Numbered from the stretch's first letter, positions 10,471 through 21,600 are shown. The stretch: DNA of 64,000 nt from Isochrysis galbana (GCA_018136815.1 CM030935.1:2120388-2184387), one strand, 5' to 3'. Notes: generated from the sequence alone by a model not told the origin. Numbers and translations are program-made.

Positions 10471-13400
10471 CAACTCCGGCAATCTCGCGGGTCCGCTTAA
10501 AGTAATTCTGCGCGGAGTCTCCGCCGACTTGACGCTTGCGTGCGTTGTAGACCATGAACTTTGTCACCTCGCCCAGCGCACGTCCTTCCTTGCGGTTGTA
10601 GACGATGACACCTGCGCCGCCAGCCTGTTGGTAGCAAACGGGACCGAAGACAAGGGTCAATCTGGCACATTGTGACCGATCAGTAGCAAGCTGTGACCGA
10701 TCAATAGCAGGCTGGGATGCCGAGGGTGATGTGAGCAGCTGCGGGCGATCGCGCTAGACGACTTTCGTGCAGGATTACTTGTGCCGCGGAGATGCATTCT
10801 TCAATGCCATGTAGCAGGTAAGGGCGGCAGGTGCAAATATCCGAGCCGAAGACGTCGGAGCCGTTGCATTCATCGTGGACGCGGACAGCGAGAGGCTTGG
10901 ATGTGTCCGGGATGGTGTCCGGATCTCCGAAGATGAGAATAGTACAGCCACCGATCGGGGGGAGGAAGACCTAGGCATGAGAGTACGGGCAAGCAGTGGT
11001 TGGTTGGGTAGCAACCTAGAATAGCACTACGCTCATGCTTTCATGCCGGAGCCCCCACCCGACGGGCCGGGGTATGATGATTGAAGGCGTACCTTGAGGT
11101 CGGAGCGAGTGACTAGCTCCGGGAACATGCCGCCCGTGTGTTCAAAGAGCTTCCGACGGAGAGTCTCCTCGTCGAGCTTGAAGCGTTCAGCCACGCCTGG
11201 CAGGTGCCAAACGGGTTCGATTGACACTTTGATGCAGCTGATCACGCCGCCCTCGAGCAAGATCTGCGCGAACCCATGTGGAAGAGGCAGCCGTGAGATC
11301 GCACACCAAGTCCAGAGAGCGAGGGCGCCCTTGAGAATCGTATGCGGCAGAGCAAACGAGTTGGGGCAACGGCAGAGCGCACGCGGTCGCAATATGGGAA
11401 ATCACTCCCCTCCGACCCTCCGTTCATTGAAGGGAAGGAGTAGCACACCAACTCCCCGTAGCTTGAAGCAGGAGCAGCCGCGCAATGCGAGTGTACCATT
11501 CACCTTGCCATCAGCCTTGAGCCTCGACTTTTCGACAGCGTCGACGATCTCATGCAGCTTGCACTCGAAGCGGGAGATGGCAATCGTTGGCTGGACGCTC
11601 ACGCCTGCCGCTCGGGCGTGTGCGCCAGGACCGTCTGGAGTGGAAACCTGACGCACGAAATGGGAACGGAGGCTCTCGGTGCCACAAAGAGTCAGAACAG
11701 CGCAGTGTGAGCATACATATGCGAACACGACAGCACCATGAGAGGGATATGGGATACGACTGGCAGCCGAGGCTGATGCAACGGCTTGCAGTCGCACCAT
11801 AGCTCCCCACGGGTCGAGGGCGACGATAGCCTTGGGGTCGTACCACGACGGAAATGGACCAATTTTAACCTATTACAGCAAGAGAGAATTGGCCGGTTCG
11901 AAGATGGAATATTTAGGGCGGTGCGCGGGATTGAACACATGAGCCGAATATCCGTGAATCCAACCCTCAAACTCGAGCCATAACTTTCGCAATCTGAGAG
12001 GCACGCGAATAGAAGATCGTACCACGGGCTCAGTGCTCTTGAGATCAAGCGGTCGCGAGGGGTCGATTGCGCCTTTCGCGATGCCGACAGCGCGATACAC
12101 AGCATAGGGGCCATTGTGCGTGCCGATGGCGTTGCGACGTGCAGGTTGATGTAGCGTGGCGACGACGGCGCCACGCTCAGCGGCGTCGCGAGCGCCCCAC
12201 GAAATTGGCAATGGAGAGACTGAAAATTGCTGTGCGTGAGTTGTGAGCGAGACACGGCGACGCCTGACAAAATGGATGAGCGGGGGGGCTTGGGGTCAGT
12301 CAAGGCGGGCATTATGAGCCATAAGTGCGGCGAGGTGGTAGTTGGCGGGATTTGCACAGCAGCCGACCGCCCTGCCCGGCTGAGCGACCCGTCGAGGGGT
12401 GCGTCGTGTCCAGGGGAAAGAAATAGTGTTGCCCGTGGAAAGATTCCAGAACGACCAAGGTGCAGTTGGTGGTCAGCACACATTGGCATCTTGGCGCGCG
12501 CTGCGTCGGGATCGAGTAGCTGCACAGGTGGGACCGGTCCGGTCTTTCCGATGATGGCAGGTGAAGAAGGAGTCGACCGGGACTTGAACGCCTTGTAGCT
12601 CGCCTCCACGAGAGCGGATGGCGGAAGTAAGGCCTGTGGTAGCTCGACTTTCTTGACGATTTCGATCCCGGCGGCCTCAACCGCACTCGTCTATGCGCAT
12701 GACGGCGCGAGAAACCGGGTGAGATTTGGAGCTGCAGCTAGTGTCGGAGGGCACGCGGGCCAAGCAAGGTATCGCCGGGCGGGGTCATCACATCACTAGG
12801 TGGCCGCTCCATCCGGGAGTCGGGATGGGAAAAAGCTTGTGATGGGGCGGCTCACCTTCAAAGCGGAGGAGGTGACGAAGGTGTGGATACGCGAAATGCC
12901 GAGCCACAACAAGGCATCAGCACAGAGTTCGTACAGTCGGATATCGGAGGCTCCAGTCACACGTTCCGCCTCGGCGTCCCAAGCGTCGCCTGCTGCGGCT
13001 TTGGCAGCGTCTTGACCCTTGCCCTTGGCGCGGACGTTGTGCACGAGAAATTTCGCAACCTCGCCCAGCGCGTTCCCCTCCTGCCGAGCATAGATGATGA
13101 GGCCGCAGCCGCCAGCCTACGAAAGGGAGTGCCATACGCCGAAGACGCTCAGGTGGCTCCGGAGACGATCGAGACCTCTGCCTCTGTGTTGCACTATGTA
13201 GCCAAGATGGCCAGAAGCGGTGAGGCCAGTATCATGGGCTGCAAGCAAGCTTTGCTAGGGAGGTTGCCCCAACTGCGGAGCGCGCGATATCAGGAGCGAG
13301 TACGACGCTGGATGGGTCTCTCAGCTGCTGAGCTTCGACGTCACCTCTCGCGAGTGGGGTGCCCCGCAACGAGAAGCGAACGCACCTGTGCGGCCCTAAC

Positions 13401-14685
13401 ACATTCTTCGATGCCATAGACAAGCCACTGGCGGCCCGTCGAGGCGTGAGATCCAAAGAGCTCTGCATCATAGCTCTCGTCGTGGAGGCGCACGACGAGC
13501 GGGACGTCCGGCTCAGGAATGGTTGACACATTGCCCACCTTGGCAGGCGGAAGTGGGGAGGGAGACCCAAGTTAGCACATGAACCCACAACATGAGCGGG
13601 GACAATCAGGAAGGTTGCAGCATGAGGTGCACCCCAATGAGGTGCACCCCACATCCTTCCATCGGGGAGCAGAGACTTGGAGCAGGTTGTGAGCTGCCAG
13701 CGCAGTATCTCGACCGATGCTCCAGAGGAGGAAGTGGGACGGTAAGGAGGATTCGAATACCATGTAGATCGTCAACCCGTTAATCGGAGGCAGGAAAACC
13801 TGGATGTCCGGCCGCGTGACCAGCTCAGGGAACATGCCACCAGTTTGCTCGTACAGGGTGCGGCGCAGTTCGACCTCGTCCACGCCGAAGCGCTTGGCGA
13901 TCCCTGGCAAGTGCCACACGGGCTCGATGGCGGCCTTAGTTGTCACCACAGCACCATTGTCTACCCTACCAATCCAAGACGTAGAAAAAGCTCTCAGATG
14001 CAGGTGGGATGCTAAGGTCATTAGCCGGTTCGCATCGCTGCGGCTGGCCGCTCGGACAGGTGCACACTGAGTCCTGAACGTACACTGAGACCTCAACGTC
14101 GCTCTGGAAAAATGTGTGCACACCCATGGACGGCGAGCACGGGGCCAATTGCGAGCATGTATGCTGCTCGCCAAAGCGGATCACACCCCACTGCTAGCCT
14201 GGCACTCACAGATGCACTCCATCAGCCTTGAGCCGCCCGGCCTTGACCGCATCCTTAATCTCGGGCAAGTCGAGGTGCGATTTGGTGACGGAGATGGTTG
14301 GTCGGAGGTCGAGCTCGCCCTTCGCCATGCGCTCTGCGAAGATCTCCTGTGGGAGGTGACCCCACGGGTCGATCGAGACAATGGCGTCGGGGCGCGCCCA
14401 CGCCGGGTGCGGCCCGATCTGGCACGGCGGCAGCGTGTTGGTGAAGTCTGGGCGGAATCCGGGCGGCGTGGCGTGCGCCGCCAGCGCGACCGCCCGGTAG
14501 ACCGAGTAGGTGCCGCCGTGCGCTCCCACCGCGTTGCGACGGCCGGGCATCGAGACAGTGGCCACAATCGGCCCTCTCTCGAGTGGGTCAGCCGCACCCC
14601 AGCACAGAGGCTCAGGGTCGACGTCGAACTGGGACGGGTGGGTGGTGAGCTTGATCATGTGCCGCGTCGATGGGTGCAAGCTCAT
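9765..14685 (-). CDS. Tandem-fused Urc1 / GTP cyclohydrolase II-like protein; N-terminal half lacks the active site
   Basis: Thirteen exons join by GT-AG with matching phases: 14685-14210, 13965-13761, 13538-13386, 13116-12856, 12690-12482, 12263-12023, 11869-11798, 11647-11504, 11251-11093, 10970-10779, 10624-10404, 10231-10126 and 9998-9765 (stop). The exon lengths sum to exactly 891 codons. Each half has the Urc1 layout, an N-terminal domain (IEPVWHLPG, EQTGGMFPELVTR) followed by a GTP cyclohydrolase II domain. Family members open the GTP ring, and fungal Urc1 acts in uracil catabolism. The C-terminal half keeps the zinc ligands (HDECNGSDVFGSDICTC; C675, C686, C688) and KEGRALG (R719). The N-terminal half reads HDESYDAELFGSHASTG and QEGNALG, so all three Cys and the Arg are gone. 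It should be catalytically dead, perhaps regulatory or structural. The join between halves (12482 to 12263) is phase-compatible and adds Met, so a second start there is the alternative. Confidence 0.85.
10674..10716. repeat. 21-bp tandem duplication in an intron
   Basis: TGTGACCGATCAGTAGCAAGC is followed directly by a copy with two substitutions, inside the intron between the 10970-10779 and 10624-10404 exons. Confidence 0.8.
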
Positions 14686-14689
14686 CGTG

Positions 14690-15240
14690 AGAAGGACAAG
14701 GGGGAGAGGGGGGGGGTGGAAGAGGGGAAGGGGGGGCGGCAGGGAGGGAGATTAGGAGAGGCGGGCGGCGGGCGGCCCGACGGCGGCGGCAGCTCCAAGT
14801 CGTGCTCTCAAGGTAGAGAGACTTGCGCGCTGTTTACGTGATTGTGCGAGCCGGGGGGTGCGGCGAGCTGCGGCTGGGCGAGGCATCCAGAGAGAGAAAG
14901 AGAGAGGGGGGGGGGGGGGGGGGGGGGAGGGAGGGAGAGAGGGAGAGAGGGAGAGAGGGAGAGAGAGAAAGAGAGGGGGGGGGGGGGAGGGAGAGAGGGA
15001 GAGAGGGAGAGAGAGAGAGAAGAGAGAGAGAGGGGGGGAGAGAGGGGGAGAGAGAGAGAGAGAGAGATAGAGAAAGAGAGAGAGAGAGGGGGGGGGGGCG
15101 GGGAAGGGAGGGAGAGAGGGAGAGAGGGAGGGAGGGAGAGAGAGAATGAGAGAGAGAGGGGGGGGGGGAGAGAGAGGGAGAGAGGGAGAGACAGAGAGAG
15201 AAGGGGGGGAGGGGGGGGGAGAGATTGATAGAAGGGGAAG
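14690..15240 (-). promoter_or_regulatory. Long homopurine/homopyrimidine tract upstream of the Urc1-like gene
   Basis: The plus strand is almost pure purine from 14690 to 14750 and from 14889 to 15235 (GGGAGAGA, GAGAGAGA and G-runs), so the sense strand of the gene starting at 14685 is C/T-rich. It separates that gene from the divergent CPP1-like gene at 16103. A role in transcription is inferred from position; no defined factor site is visible. ORFs on both strands here are low-complexity artefacts. Confidence 0.5.
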
Positions 15241-15431
15241 GAGAGGACGAGTGCTTGTAGGGGGACAGAGTGGATGGGTTGGCTGGTCAAGACACCATGG
15301 GCAAGTGGTAAAAGGAGAGAGAGGAGATATATATTTTGGATGAGAGACCCCCCCCGCCCCCCCCGCCCCCGGCCGGTGGAGGAGGAGAAGAAGCCCACCC
15401 GGGGATGGGAGGCCGGGGCGCGCAGCCCAGC

Positions 15432-15432
<1 letters not shown>

Positions 15433-15462
<30 letters not shown>
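15433..15462. repeat. Short (CTA)n microsatellite
   Basis: About nine CTA units lie in the CPP1-like / Urc1-like intergenic region and are followed by C/T-rich DNA. Confidence 0.85.
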
Positions 15463-15464
<2 letters not shown>

Positions 15465-15839
15465 TTTTCTCCCTCTCTCTTCTTCTTCTCTCTCTCTCTC
15501 TTCGCTCTCTGCCTCTTTCTCCAGACGAACCGACGAGGAGAGAAGAAAGATGACACACATGACGAGATATAGACGTACAAGGAGTGAGGAAGACAGGGAG
15601 GAGGACAGAGGCGAGAGCGAGGGGAGAGGAGAGACTGGGAGAGTCTTTGAGAGAGAGAGAGGAGGAGGAGGAAGGGGGAGGGCACAGCAGCAGACACCCA
15701 ATGAATGGACGGCTGCTCGAGGGAAAGGAGTTTGAAATGGACGGCTGCTCGAGGGAAAGGAGTGTGAAGAACGAGAACGACGGAGAGAGAAGAGAGAGAG
15801 AGTCCTGCGAGAAGAGGGAGTTCGTCGGGGCTTCGACTT

Positions 15840-16090
15840 TGACGAGACTACCCTCTACCCCCTCCTCCTTTCTCTCCCTCTTCTCTCCCTGTCTCGCAGG
15901 AAATCAAGTATTTCGTACCCGAGGCCCCCCCCCCCTCCCCCGCGGGGGTCGAGCAGCCCAGCCCTGTTGATCTCCCCCCCCCCTCAGTCTGGAGAGAAGA
16001 TATATCCATAGATGATCTCCCCTCCCTCCGGTCAACCCCCCCCCATCGGTATCTCGTTCCCCCTCCCTCTGTGCTCGATCTGGGCGATCA
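15840..16090 (+). promoter_or_regulatory. C/T-rich region upstream of the CPP1-like gene
   Basis: Pyrimidine runs (CCCTCCTCCTTTCTCTCCC, CCTCCCTCCGGTCAACCCCC) end just before the initiator ATG at 16103. A CTCGCAG followed by GAAATC at 15894-15906 could be a 3' splice site of a leader intron. Confidence 0.35.
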
Positions 16091-16102
16091 CGCGCCTCCC
16101 CG

Positions 16103-17524
16103 ATGATGAGTGTGGCCCTCTCGCTGTCGGTCCTCAGCCTCGTCGGCCCGCTCGGCCCGCGCGCCGGCGCGCCGCAGCTGGGCGTGCGCCCAGCCGCGCG
16201 GGTTGCACGGCCCGCACACGCCATCCGCATGCAATTCGGTCGCGGGGCGGACAGCGCCTCCTCTGAGCCCTCGGAGGAGCTGGTCGCAGCGTTCCGTATG
16301 CTTGGCATCGCAGAGGATGCCACGTACGACGAGGTCGAGTCAGCGTACGCCGAGCTTCTCGAGAGGTATAAGGGGCAGACCAAGCAGACGATCAAGCTGC
16401 AGGTCGCGAAGGACAAGATCCTCGATTTCCGCCTGCGACAGCGCATGTCTGGCGCGCTGCGCCCTGACCGCAAGTTTGGTGCGTTATTGCCAACGCGACT
16501 CGCAGGCGTGGAACGCGACTCGCAGGCGTGGACCGCGGCGAACAGGCCCATTAGCAATTGCTGGGGCGGTCAGGGCTTTTGCGTACCATTCAACACCCTA
16601 TGGGACAAACCGGGCGCCGTATCTTGTCGCTCGCTGGATACACCATTGGCGCCCTGTGGCCTTAGGTGCTCACCCTCTTCACTTGCGCATCATTCAGGTG
16701 AGGACCTCCGACCAGCCGAGCCCAAAAAGCCCCTGATTACTCTTCCACCGTGGCTGGAAGAGATCGCCGAGCTACCGAAGAAGACATACCTCATCACAAA
16801 CATTGCCATTTACACTGCACTTGGCCTGTTGCCCGCCATCTCCAAGACATGGATCTCGAGGTGAGCAAGCCTTGGTCGCGCCCTTTCTCGTCGTAACGCC
16901 ACGGTGCCCTCAGCGATCCAAAGCCGACCACGATGCGCATATCGATACGCCATCTGGGCGTAGCCCACTACCACCAGCATCGTTGCATGTGCACCTAGAT
17001 CTCACATGGCCGATATCTGATCCCATGCAGCTCCATCTCGCTTGGCTTCGGGCTGGCCATTTTCCGCTTGTACAACCGTGGCGCCCCCGAGACTGGCAAC
17101 GAGGAGACGCTGATGATGGCCCCACCAAACAAGAAGGTGGGTGGTATTGTATGAAGCAGCGGGGCCTCCGTGAATGCAGAAGGGATGGGCCGCTCTACTA
17201 GTCACTGCCTGACAACCACAAAGAGGCCCGTGCTCCACCTTCTTCGGTTGGCTCTGTTGGATCGAAGCGAATAGATGGCCTTGTCCCACCAGTATCCGTG
17301 CTGTCCAATTGTGAGTCCTTTACCTTACACCCCTGATTACTCCGGTGTTTCAGGCCGCGATATGGACTGTGGGTATTTGCGCGTTTGCCATTGTCATTGG
17401 TGGACTCTTTTCGCAGATCCTCAAGAACGTCCTCGTCTTCCTTGCTGAGGAAGTTTCCATCTCCTTGAGTGTTTCTGCTGCTCTCTGCTTTGCATGCTCC
17501 TTCTTCAAAGTGCAGACCAATTAG
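16103..17524 (+). CDS. CPP1-like chloroplast J-like membrane protein
   Basis: Four exons, 16103-16478, 16698-16860, 17031-17136 and 17354-17524, join by GT-AG with matching phases and give 271 residues. Residues 1-45 are hydrophobic then Arg/Ala-rich, like a plastid targeting sequence. Residues ~55-115 match the CPP1/J-like domain: EELVAAFRMLGIAEDATYDE, AYAELLERYKG, ILDFRLRQRMSG. This region resembles a DnaJ domain without HPD. Three hydrophobic segments follow (YLITNIAIYTALGLLPAI, SISLGFGLAIFRLY, IWTVGICAFAIVIGGLF). In plants CPP1 is a thylakoid or envelope protein that stabilises protochlorophyllide oxidoreductase. Length is close to plant homologues (~260). The donor at 16479 (GTGCGT) was preferred because it alone keeps the frame into exon 2. 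Either of two adjacent ATGs could start it. Confidence 0.85.
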
Positions 17525-18430
17525 ATCGTCGCCATGAAACAGGCCTCCTATATGTGTTAGTGTCCTCCCCGCTGAAAGAGAATTCAGGGCAGAGAGTTCT
17601 TGTGGGATAGCGGACTGGAATCGGCTGAGACCCCCTTTCACATTCCCTTCGCTGGCGCTTCATCACCATCTCGTCTAGGGTGTGACGTCATTGGCCATGA
17701 CCCACTCCAGCGGCCCGCTCACATTGCTCGGCATCACTTTGACGCTCTAAATTGCGATCGCGCCGTGCTGTCGCTCGTTGGCTGTGTGCCTTTCTCCTTG
17801 GTGTTGCACCCTCTATGCTGTCGTCGTTTTACCACCACCACCACCCATTCCCTCTACCACGTACACGCTTTACCTCAAAATAGGGACACGACTCTCTACA
17901 AGTTGCCAGATGTGAACGGAAATGTCGCCGGTATGAAGGTCCCCCTCTCTTGTGCCTTCCCCTTTGGCCCTCCCTCCCTCGCCTACCTAGCCCACCGCGC
18001 CCCCACCAACGACCGTTCTCGATGATACTTGGCGCGCAAGGCGCATCAACCGCTAACTACCCACTAGCACTAGCTATTCGGACAAGTTTTCAGGCCCATT
18101 CGGGCGAAAGATATGTCAACGTGTTTTTGGCTAGTACTGTCGGTGGCGACGGACGGACACCCAACGGTTCGAGCGTGGTGGAGTGGTGGCTCTGCGCGCG
18201 TGCGCGCGCCACCCGGTGATTTGTTCCCCTCTACCTCCTATTAGGAGGTGTTTACTAGTAGTCAAACAGGGGCCTTTTTTTCACTACTAGAACGGTTTGG
18301 GCTGCATTTGCATTTCTTGACCGTGGCACGATGCCCAATAACCAATAAAAACCTCCATCCACCATCCTCCAAGGGGGCCATCTACCACCACCAAAAGGCC
18401 AAAAATCTTCTTTCTTCTTTCTCAACAATC
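17525..18430. other. Intergenic stretch, no supported gene
   Basis: The sequence is mixed, with a CACCACCACCACC run near 17830. No frame shows domain signatures or splice-consistent exons. Confidence 0.5.
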
Positions 18431-18459
18431 TCTAATCTCGCCGCGCGCATGGCCCTGGA

Positions 18460-18970
18460 CATCTATCTTGTTGCGGGTAAAGGGGGCGCCTTGTACACTT
18501 CCTCCTCGTATGTTCCCTTTTAAGGTTTTCCCGCGCGACTCCCTCTGCTCCGTCGCCACGCCCCAGTTCCCTTGCTCCCCCGCATCGTCCCGAATGCGGT
18601 CCGTCTCCCCTGTCCTCTCTCTCCCCGGTTCCCCCCGCGGAAGCCCTCTCCCCCCTCTCCCTTCCCGTCTTTCCACGAGTGCTTCCTTGAGTTTCCGGGC
18701 CCCTTTTGTCTATTTCTTTCCCGCGCGGTCCCCCTTTCCCCCCCACGCTTGACGTTTTCTCTTTGTGTCCCGTATACGCTCTGCGCCATCGCTCGAGCGC
18801 CCTCTGTGCCCCCCCCCAGTCTCTGCTCCCGTGCTGCGGTGCTCCGTGATGGCTGAGAGTGCGCCCATCTCATCAGCCCCGTCTTCGCACGCTCCCTCGG
18901 CTCCCCATTGCTCACCCTCCATGCCCCAAGTGAGCCATACACCATACATCTCATGTTACAACTACTGCCA
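18460..18970 (+). repeat. Retroelement-leader-like repeat, copy 1
   Basis: It shares GTGTCC, TACGCTCTGCGCCA and CGAGCGCCC in order with the inverse of 22680-23050, and both are followed by a Ser/Ala/Pro-rich ATG frame ending before CATGTTACA. By analogy with the LTRs at 39493 and 45041, whose 3' parts carry such a gag start, I infer decayed LTR or leader fragments. No second LTR was found. Confidence 0.4.
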
Positions 18971-19598
18971 TCTTCTACTCACACCCAGCCGCACCATGGC
19001 CACAGCCCCACTCAGCACACCACATATCTTATAGCCACGTATTTAGGCAGCGAGTGCTGCGACAATGCTTGAAATTTGGATAGAGAAGCCCCCAAGAAAA
19101 TGGAACACACTCGAGCATAAGCAGTTGCTCCATCACTTGAGCACTCCAAGCTGCCTTCACAGAATACAAACCCCAAATCATGACAGCCACTCTATCGAAC
19201 TTGTTCGAGTAGCACCGCGAAAAACACCGTTGGGCGGTGAAAGTCGACAACTGCAAGTCGGGTGGAGGAGCTGGCCACAAACAAATTCGAATTGCATCAA
19301 GCATGAAATAGATAAAGCAAAAGAGATAGTTGGAGTCCAGTGTTGACTCCAACAAGCCCATGACAGGACACGTAACCTGACGCCTGTGCGCAGGTCACCC
19401 AGCATTGGCGCGTCGAAAGCATCCTCAATCTATTTTTCGACTCAAAGTCGCCGTCGAAAGTCCAAGTTTTGGAGTGGAAGGCAAATCGAGAAAAGCGTTG
19501 TCAGATGAGGGAGCCATTGCGGAGCAAGAAGTTTCGAGGTCATATCGACAAGCAAATGGCCAACGACAGCTCACGGCCGCATCTGCAAAAACTCCTTG

Positions 19599-20792
19599 TC
19601 ACGGGGCAGTTGCAGCCGTATTGGTGGGAGAAAGTATATCTGTGAGACTTGCTCGGAGACGTCGATAGAGCGTGTGGTACATGAAGGTGTCACCTGACAG
19701 CCTAGCCACGTTGATCCTGTACTCTCCACACGTCGGTTCAGGCATTACATGCACAAGTGCACGCACATCGCGCCCCACTCCCGCAGGGTCGGGCTGAACG
19801 ATCTCCATGCGAACAAAGGTGACGTTACACGAAGACACCTCCGCAACCTCGCATCGCATATCGAGCCGTGCACATTCATCTCGCAATCTCTCTGCCAAGT
19901 ACTCAGGCTCAAGCGCTAACCGCTGGAATGAAAGTCGCCGTACTAATGGCGACTGGACAGTTGGCAACAGGTCTTCGTCGGACGCATCGGACTCATTGGT
20001 ATTCACGACGATGTCGCTATCATTAGCGTTTCGAACGCTTTCCTCCCCGTCAATCTCCACTATCCTCCCAACTGTGATCGCCGGAGGGCGGTGTTGAGCC
20101 AAGTCATGTGCACCCCTCATGTTCGCCAGATTGATGCGGCACACAATCGTGTCCTCAGTCTTGCAGAATTGCTCAGGGGCCACGGTGACGAGGCGATTGA
20201 GGCGATACGAGTAATCTTGCAGGCGGGCAGCAAACAGCACAAGCTGCCGGTTGTAGAAGACAGGGTGGATAGTTAAGCAGTTCCAGAAAGGCTCTCCCGA
20301 GTGTCCGCGATAGTTGAGCAACCGAACCTTGCATGGCTTCTGCTGCTGCAGCGAGTGGCTAAGGTGCCGAATGGTGCACTTGTCCGTGTTGGGCCCCTGC
20401 GTGAAGCGCGGGTTTTGGCCGCATGCTTCACGAGTCGTATACCCACACATGGCCTGCCAAGCCTGGGTGACATGCACAATCGGAGAGTTGGGCACCAGAG
20501 GATTGGTGATCACAACAGAGTCGGTCTGCGAGTCCAGCAAGGGAATCATCCGCTTGACGATCGCCTTTTGCACAGGCAGCAGCTGCCCGTATGCTGGAGT
20601 TCTCTCGTGAGCTCGCTCATCCCCGTCCACCTGCAGCACTGGTGTGCGCTGGTGCTTGCCAGCAGGCTGCTCGACCAGAGCGCCGTCTGAGGCGTGCTTG
20701 CGCCTGGCGGTGGTCTCGTACGCGTTGACGGCAGGCGTCGCGTGCGACGGCTCGCCCAGATCAGCCTCCATCACTCCAACCACGTCAGGCAT
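19599..20792 (-). CDS. LOV-like PAS protein lacking the photoactive cysteine
   Basis: This is a single exon of 397 residues. Residues ~90-195 are a PAS/LOV fold: VVITNPLVPNSPIVHVTQAW, then GQNPRFTQGPNTDK, then LLNYRGHSGEPFWNCLTIHPV. In LOV photoreceptors the second motif is GxNCRFLQ, where Cys forms the flavin adduct; here it is Pro128. Asn160 and Asn171, which line up with flavin-contacting Asn, are kept. The usual Gln in the last strand is not clearly present (LFAARLQDYS). The domain may bind flavin without adduct chemistry, or another ligand. An acidic linker (DSDIVVNTNESDASDEDLL) leads to a C-terminal domain (~280-385) with a KA1-like ending (YRINVARLSGDTFMYHTLYR); that resemblance is tentative. 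Upstream lies a long C/T tract. Confidence 0.8.
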   Translation of the reverse strand: MPDVVGVMEADLGEPSHATPAVNAYETTARRKHASDGALVEQPAGKHQRTPVLQVDGDERAHERTPAYGQLLPVQKAIVKRMIPLLDSQTDSVVITNPLVPNSPIVHVTQAWQAMCGYTTREACGQNPRFTQGPNTDKCTIRHLSHSLQQQKPCKVRLLNYRGHSGEPFWNCLTIHPVFYNRQLVLFAARLQDYSYRLNRLVTVAPEQFCKTEDTIVCRINLANMRGAHDLAQHRPPAITVGRIVEIDGEESVRNANDSDIVVNTNESDASDEDLLPTVQSPLVRRLSFQRLALEPEYLAERLRDECARLDMRCEVAEVSSCNVTFVRMEIVQPDPAGVGRDVRALVHVMPEPTCGEYRINVARLSGDTFMYHTLYRRLRASLTDILSPTNTAATAP

Positions 20793-20819
20793 TGTGAGGC
20801 GCCAGCGCTGAGCCTAGCC

Positions 20820-21235
20820 AACCCACCACCCCACCACGCCTCCAACCCTCTCCCCCCTCCTCTCTCCCGCTCTCTGTGCTCTACGGCGCCCAGTCTTCCC
20901 CCCCCCCGCCCCCCCCCCCTCTCTCTCCCCCCTTTCCCCGACTTTCAGGGACGCTTCTCCACCGTACACGGCGACCTCCCTACGGAAAGTGCCAGGAAAA
21001 GGCCGCACGGCGCTCGGCCGACGCGATGCCCCCCCCCCCCCCCCCCCCCCCCCCGCCTTGCCTCCTCCCCCCCCCCCCCGCCCCCCCGCCTCCCTCCTGC
21101 ATCCCGCCCCTCCCCCTCCCCCCCTCTCCTTCCCTCTTCTCGCCTTCTATCCTTTCCCTCTTCCCCCCCCTCCCCTCCGGCCCGCCCCCCCCCCCCCCCC
21201 CCCGCCCCCCGCCCCCCTTGCGTGCACCACACCAC
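20820..21235. promoter_or_regulatory. Pyrimidine-rich low-complexity tract upstream of the PAS gene
   Basis: The plus strand is almost continuous C with T (C-runs of more than 15 at 21030-21050 and 21185-21205). Long ORFs on both strands (Pro-rich or Gly/Arg-rich) are artefacts. The position fits the promoter of the minus-strand gene starting at 20792. Confidence 0.45.
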
Positions 21236-21243
21236 TGCCCCTG

Positions 21244-21600
21244 AGATCGGAAGATCACGCGAGGAAGAGATACCAGGGGACGGCTCTCGAGATCGTCTAC
21301 ATGCGCGAGCTCGGCGAGCTCTGGCACGAGATCGGTGTGGCTCCCGAGGGAGACAAAGAGCCGTCGGTAGTCCGCCCCAGTGGGCTCCTCGATCTGCGAG
21401 GGAAGATCCCGGGCAGTTGGGTAGCAGAAGAGCGAGCTCGCATAGGCGAAGTTGGGGGGAAGTTTGCTGGCCAGCGAGGAAGTTACCTCGCCACGAATCT
21501 CTCTGGTTCGCATCTCCAGATGCGTGGCCGTTGCACCGCGCGAAAGTTGCACGAGAGGGAAGAGGGAGACGAGATCCACCTCGCATGTTGCGCAGTATGA
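21244..21600. other. Possible coding fragment, strand undecided
   Basis: Both strands are open. The plus frame reads ALEIVYMRELGELWHEIGVA then SGLLDLRGKIPGSWVAEERA. The minus frame reads LASKLPPNFAYASSLFCYP. Neither is recognised, and the segment sits next to retroelement debris, so it may be a retrotransposon remnant. Confidence 0.3.

Noticed and set aside
14752-15740. Several long ORFs on both strands (Ser/Pro/Leu-rich and Gly/Arg/Glu-rich)
   Set aside because: They come from GA/CT simple repeats that keep several frames open at once; no domain or splice signal supports them.
20876-21244. Proline-rich and glycine-rich ORFs
   Set aside because: They lie in a poly-C tract; homopolymer lengths are also likely to be unreliable in assembly.
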